From NCBI GenBank assembly GCA_003445855.1, contig DMCG01000142.1, forward strand, positions 578-7,764: a stretch of DNA of 7,187 nt. Reading direction: 5' to 3'. Positions 4,723-7,187 of this stretch are shown piece after piece. Numbering within the stretch: position 1 is the stretch's first letter; every line of letters starts with the position of its first letter. The stretch is from Spartobacteria bacterium. GTDB taxonomy: Bacteria > Verrucomicrobiota > Verrucomicrobiia > Chthoniobacterales > UBA10450. The position numbers and the translations under genes were made by a program. The notes under the pieces were generated by a model that worked only from the letters and a program-made list of their open reading frames with translations, had not been told where the DNA came from and did no database searches.

Positions 4723-5740
4723 AGCGCCGAATCCAGTCATCGCGCAGCGAATAGAGGCGCGACTTCAGATATTCTTTCGGTCGCTCCTGGCGGAGCGGTT
4801 TCACAAAATAGCGCAAGGCGCGCCGGCTTAGTTTTGGTTCGTAGCCAAATTGCGGCATCAGATCGCGGCAATGCCATTCCACCCAGCCAATTTCGTCCGT
4901 GGAAAGATCGCTTTGCCAGCGCGTCAGCGGTTCAGCACTGACCTGAGCAAAAGCAGTCTCAGCAGCGGAATTGCCTTCCCAAAATTTCCCGGCTTTGGTC
5001 GGCGTGAGGAGAACGGTCGGATCGTATTCGATCTCGAGAAACGCACAGATTTTTTTCATCCATTCGGCGGTTTCGAGCACGAGCTTTTCGTACGGAACAA
5101 CCAGCGAATTTGAATCTTCACCGTGTATCGCGCGCAATGCCACGGTCGCAGCTTCACGCCAGTGACTGATGCAATAGTAGGTGGAGAACGTGCCGAGCCG
5201 CCGGGTTTTCTCGAGCGCAATTTGGGCCGCGAGAATGGCGCGCGGATCGCGCATGGTCACAAGAATTTTCGCGTGCGGGAAGCGGGCCCGAATGGCAGGC
5301 AAGTATCGGCGATTCGCGGGCGTCTTTTCGATCCAACATGTGACGGAATCGAGTGACCGGCCGAGAGTCGCGGCATAAGCCTGCAGCATGATGACGAGCA
5401 AATCGTTCCCGGAATTAACGGGATCGAACGCCATTTGCTCGAACGTCTGGAGAAAGCGTGTGGTGGGAAAATACGAGTAGTCGCGCTTGCCCCATTTGCA
5501 TTTTCCTCCGAAGAGGACATTCGAAAGCGATCTCTGTGTGATGTAATCGAATTGCTCCCGGCGCGATCGCTTTCCGTACTTGGTCAGCACGGTCGGGAAG
5601 TAGGCCGTCTCCTCCGGGAGCACGAGCAATTCGGGATGATTGTCGAGCAGCGCGACCAGCAGAGTGGTGCCGGATTTCGCCTGGCCCGCGATGAAACAGG
5701 CGCGCTGATCGAAAGGCAAAGTTTGGATCGACATGTTCAT
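4721..5740 (-). CDS. Sulfotransferase family protein (PAPS-dependent)
   Basis: A 339-residue protein of the Sulfotransfer_3-like type. Such enzymes move sulfate from PAPS to hydroxyl or amino groups, here probably on a glycan or other surface compound. The 5'-phosphosulfate loop is GQAKSGTT (19-26) near the N-terminus, preceded by the usual hydrophobic strand and followed by LLVALLDNHPELLVLPEE. An EKTPANRRYLP block lies at 138-148. The 3'-phosphate-binding block is KILVTMRDPRAI (158-169), with a serine in the following helix (S192). I chose ATG 5740 because it overlaps the TGA of the upstream epimerase as ATGA, which indicates translational coupling; ATG 5734 and TTG 5767 are alternatives. 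The substrate cannot be told from sequence. The TAA stop overlaps a TGTCGATCTT copy. Confidence 0.88.
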   Translation of the reverse strand: MNMSIQTLPFDQRACFIAGQAKSGTTLLVALLDNHPELLVLPEETAYFPTVLTKYGKRSRREQFDYITQRSLSNVLFGGKCKWGKRDYSYFPTTRFLQTFEQMAFDPVNSGNDLLVIMLQAYAATLGRSLDSVTCWIEKTPANRRYLPAIRARFPHAKILVTMRDPRAILAAQIALEKTRRLGTFSTYYCISHWREAATVALRAIHGEDSNSLVVPYEKLVLETAEWMKKICAFLEIEYDPTVLLTPTKAGKFWEGNSAAETAFAQVSAEPLTRWQSDLSTDEIGWVEWHCRDLMPQFGYEPKLSRRALRYFVKPLRQERPKEYLKSRLYSLRDDWIRR

Positions 5741-6690
5741 TTCGCGCGACCCGAGCCAAGAAACCAATCGATAAAGCGCGGCAACCCGTCGCTCAATCGT
5801 GTCGATGGATTATAACCGAGCAATTTCCTCGCTTTTGAAATGTCCGCGCAAGTGAGTGGCACGTCGCCGGGTTGTTCGGGCAACCGGTTGATCTTCGCTT
5901 TTTTTCCGAGCGCATTTTCAATCGCCGCGATCAAGTCTTTGAGCTGGATGGTTTCGCTTTCGCCGAGATTGAAGATGTCGAACAAGGGTCCGCCGTACTT
6001 GAGCGCGGCCACGGTTCCCTGGATGACATCGTCGATGTAAGTGTAATCGCGTCGCGTGGACCCGTCTCCGAACTGGTCGATCGGTTGATCCGCGTAAATT
6101 TTTCTCGTGAACTGATGAATTGCCAGATCGGGCCGTTGTCGCGGACCGTAAACCGTAAAGTAACGGAGCGCGACGACGCGCATTTGATAGAGATGCGAAA
6201 AAGTCGAGCAGAGGAATTCGCCCGCGATTTTCGTCGCCGCGTACGGACTGATTGTCTGGGTAAGATGTTGATCTTCCGAAAAGGGGACCGTTTTTGAGAT
6301 GCCGTAAACCGATGAGCTCGAGGCAAAGATGAATCGTTCAACTCCAGTCATGCGCGCAGCATCGAGGAGATGCAATGTGCCGTTAACGTTGGTGTCGTAA
6401 TAAAGTTGCGGGTGAAGGATCGATGGCCGAACTCCCGCGCGCGCGGCCAGATGCGCGATCGCCTCAAATTTTTTCTGATGAAATAAATTTCGCACGGCCG
6501 CGCTGTCGCGAAGATCGACATGGTGGATCGCCACGTTTTTGGAGACAGCGGCGATGTTCTCGCGCTTGATTTGCGGATCGTAAAAATCATTAAAGTCATC
6601 GAGGATGGCGACCTCGTCCCCGGTCGCGAGTAACTTTTCGACAAGATGCGAGCCGATAAAACCAGCGCCACCGGTGACGAGAATCCGCAT
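5737..6690 (-). CDS. NAD-dependent nucleotide-sugar epimerase, UDP-glucuronate 4-epimerase type
   Basis: A 317-residue extended short-chain dehydrogenase/reductase. The NAD site is TGGAGFIGSHL (6-16) with acidic DD at 31-32. The active site is S(S)SVYG (about 125-130) and Y150-x-x-x-K154 in SPYAATK. NDFYDPQIKREN (34-45) and ARAGVRPS (83-90) match UDP-glucuronate 4-epimerases (CapI/LspL-like), which make UDP-galacturonate for surface polysaccharide. Other 4-epimerases such as UDP-GlcNAc or UDP-Glc remain possible. Length is slightly below the usual 330 or so. The gene overlaps the sulfotransferase by 4 bp, so they are one transcription unit. The ATG at 6690 has no clear Shine-Dalgarno. Upstream lie two repeat arrays shared with the divergent M23 gene. 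Confidence 0.9.
   Translation of the reverse strand: MRILVTGGAGFIGSHLVEKLLATGDEVAILDDFNDFYDPQIKRENIAAVSKNVAIHHVDLRDSAAVRNLFHQKKFEAIAHLAARAGVRPSILHPQLYYDTNVNGTLHLLDAARMTGVERFIFASSSSVYGISKTVPFSEDQHLTQTISPYAATKIAGEFLCSTFSHLYQMRVVALRYFTVYGPRQRPDLAIHQFTRKIYADQPIDQFGDGSTRRDYTYIDDVIQGTVAALKYGGPLFDIFNLGESETIQLKDLIAAIENALGKKAKINRLPEQPGDVPLTCADISKARKLLGYNPSTRLSDGLPRFIDWFLGSGRAK
6511..6520 (-). repeat. TGTCGATCTT copy 11
   Basis: Exact copy on minus, preceded by A. In the epimerase it encodes VDL of HHVDLRDS, a conserved position after a beta-strand. Confidence 0.8.
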
Positions 6691-6710
6691 GCTGCGAGCG
6701 TAGATTTACG

Positions 6711-6742
6711 ATTGCCGATTGCCAAATGCCAATTGCCGATTG
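6711..6742. repeat. Heptamer tandem repeat (ATTGCCR), about 4.6 copies
   Basis: Units ATTGCCG, ATTGCCA, AATGCCA and ATTGCCG, then a partial ATTG, follow without gaps, then a run of seven T (6743-6749). It lies 20 bp upstream of the epimerase start. It is not a CRISPR array: there are no spacers. Confidence 0.8.
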
Positions 6743-6758
6743 TTTTTTTCTCAGACCG

Positions 6759-6848
6759 GCCACAGATGGACACAGATAAACACAGATTCGGACAATGATC
6801 GACACCGCTCAAATTCTGATCTGTGTTTTGTCCGTGTTAATCTGTGGC
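6759..6848. repeat. 90-bp imperfect inverted repeat of CACAGAT units
   Basis: The left arm (6759-6788) contains CACAGAT three times with a period of exactly 10 bp, at 6761, 6771 and 6781. The right arm (6819-6848) is its imperfect reverse complement, with ATCTGTG at both ends. The 30-bp core holds a one-mismatch copy of the iterated 10-mer (6795-6804). The right arm ends 4 bp before the ATG of the M23 gene, so that gene's ribosome-binding region lies within the repeat. Confidence 0.75.
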
Positions 6849-6852
6849 GATA

Positions 6853-7187
6853 ATGAAGCTCAAAAGAACCGCACTCAAGATTGCGTTGTCGATCTTCGCT
6901 GTGTTCTTGGTTTCATGCGTCGCGACCGTGCTGTGCCGACTTTGGCCGGAATTAACGCGGCCGAAATACGTCGATCCGGCGTTTCGACTTCCGTCTCCGC
7001 TTGAGCTGGCCTCACTTCCAACCGCTGCGCGTTTTGATTTTCCGCTCGGCAGCGAAAACGGGGCAATGACTTATAACGCGCAGCCTTTCACTAAAAATCA
7101 TCATCTCGGCGATGATTTGAATGGCATCGGCGGCGAAGACAGCGATCTGGGCGATCCGATTTATGCCATTGCCGATGGGCGCGTGCT
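6853..7187 (+). CDS. M23-family (LytM-type) metallopeptidase, probable lipoprotein, N-terminal part
   Basis: An open frame starts at ATG 6853 and runs off the right edge after 111 codons. Residues 1-22 form a lipoprotein-like signal (basic MKLKR, hydrophobic core, lipobox LVSC with Cys22). The hydrophobic run continues to about 28, so an uncleaved anchor is possible. Residues 61-111 look like the start of an M23 domain: FDFPLGSENG, then HLGDD (84-88), the H-x-G-x-D zinc-ligand motif with H84 and D88, then GDPIYAIADGRV (100-111), the conserved strand after it. The second zinc motif lies outside the window. M23 enzymes cut peptidoglycan cross-links or activate amidases at the envelope. The gene is divergent from the epimerase. 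No Shine-Dalgarno is seen; GTG 6844 is also in frame. Confidence 0.85.
   Translation, partial: MKLKRTALKIALSIFAVFLVSCVATVLCRLWPELTRPKYVDPAFRLPSPLELASLPTAARFDFPLGSENGAMTYNAQPFTKNHHLGDDLNGIGGEDSDLGDPIYAIADGRV
6887..6896 (+). repeat. TGTCGATCTT copy 12
   Basis: Exact copy, preceded by T. It lies in the signal segment of the M23 gene, encoding LSIF. Confidence 0.8.

Noticed and set aside
5931..6341. 136-residue minus-strand open frame
   Set aside because: Out-of-frame reading of the epimerase gene.
6711..6848. CRISPR array
   Set aside because: The repeats are 7 and 10 bp units without unique spacers of constant length, and no cas gene is present.

Overview
This window is bacterial. It looks like a soil or sediment member of the Verrucomicrobiota (Spartobacteria/Chthoniobacterales type). 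That placement is an inference from three things: the style of the MiaA, HflX and RRM proteins, the moderately high GC content, and the many palindromic repeats between and inside genes. No rRNA or other decisive taxonomic marker is present, so it is only moderately secure.

Layout from left to right. Almost all genes are on the minus strand. Positions 1-188 hold the N-terminus of a membrane protein that runs off the left edge. Positions 189-464 hold no intact gene, only what may be a decayed coding remnant on the plus strand. Then come nth (endonuclease III, 465-1130), hflX (ribosome-splitting GTPase, 1242-2588) and miaA (tRNA dimethylallyltransferase, 2581-about 3537); hflX and miaA overlap. 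Next is a small RRM-type RNA-binding protein (3693-4193). A gene-poor stretch (4194-4720) carries a 118-bp palindromic element. A translationally coupled pair follows: a UDP-glucuronate 4-epimerase-like gene (5737-6690) and a sulfotransferase (4721-5740). At the right edge, on the plus strand and divergent from the epimerase, begins a lipoprotein-like M23 peptidase (6853 to edge).

The genes fall into two groups. One concerns RNA and translation (RRM protein, MiaA, HflX), followed by the DNA-repair gene nth. The other probably concerns the cell surface (nucleotide-sugar epimerase, sulfotransferase, cell-wall peptidase).

The most unusual signal is a short word rather than a gene. The 10-mer TGTCGATCTT occurs 12 times exactly in 7.2 kb, 7 on plus and 5 on minus, always preceded by A or T. 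Chance expectation with equal base frequencies is about 0.014. It lies inside genes in several reading frames, between genes, across a stop codon and in one intergenic hairpin. Density, length and orientation mix resemble the DNA uptake sequences of Neisseriaceae and Pasteurellaceae. A second layer consists of at least five larger palindromic or MITE-like repeats. One lies in frame inside miaA, one spans the miaA start region, one supplies the hflX stop codon, and an in-frame insert that may be another repeat lies in the HflX G domain.
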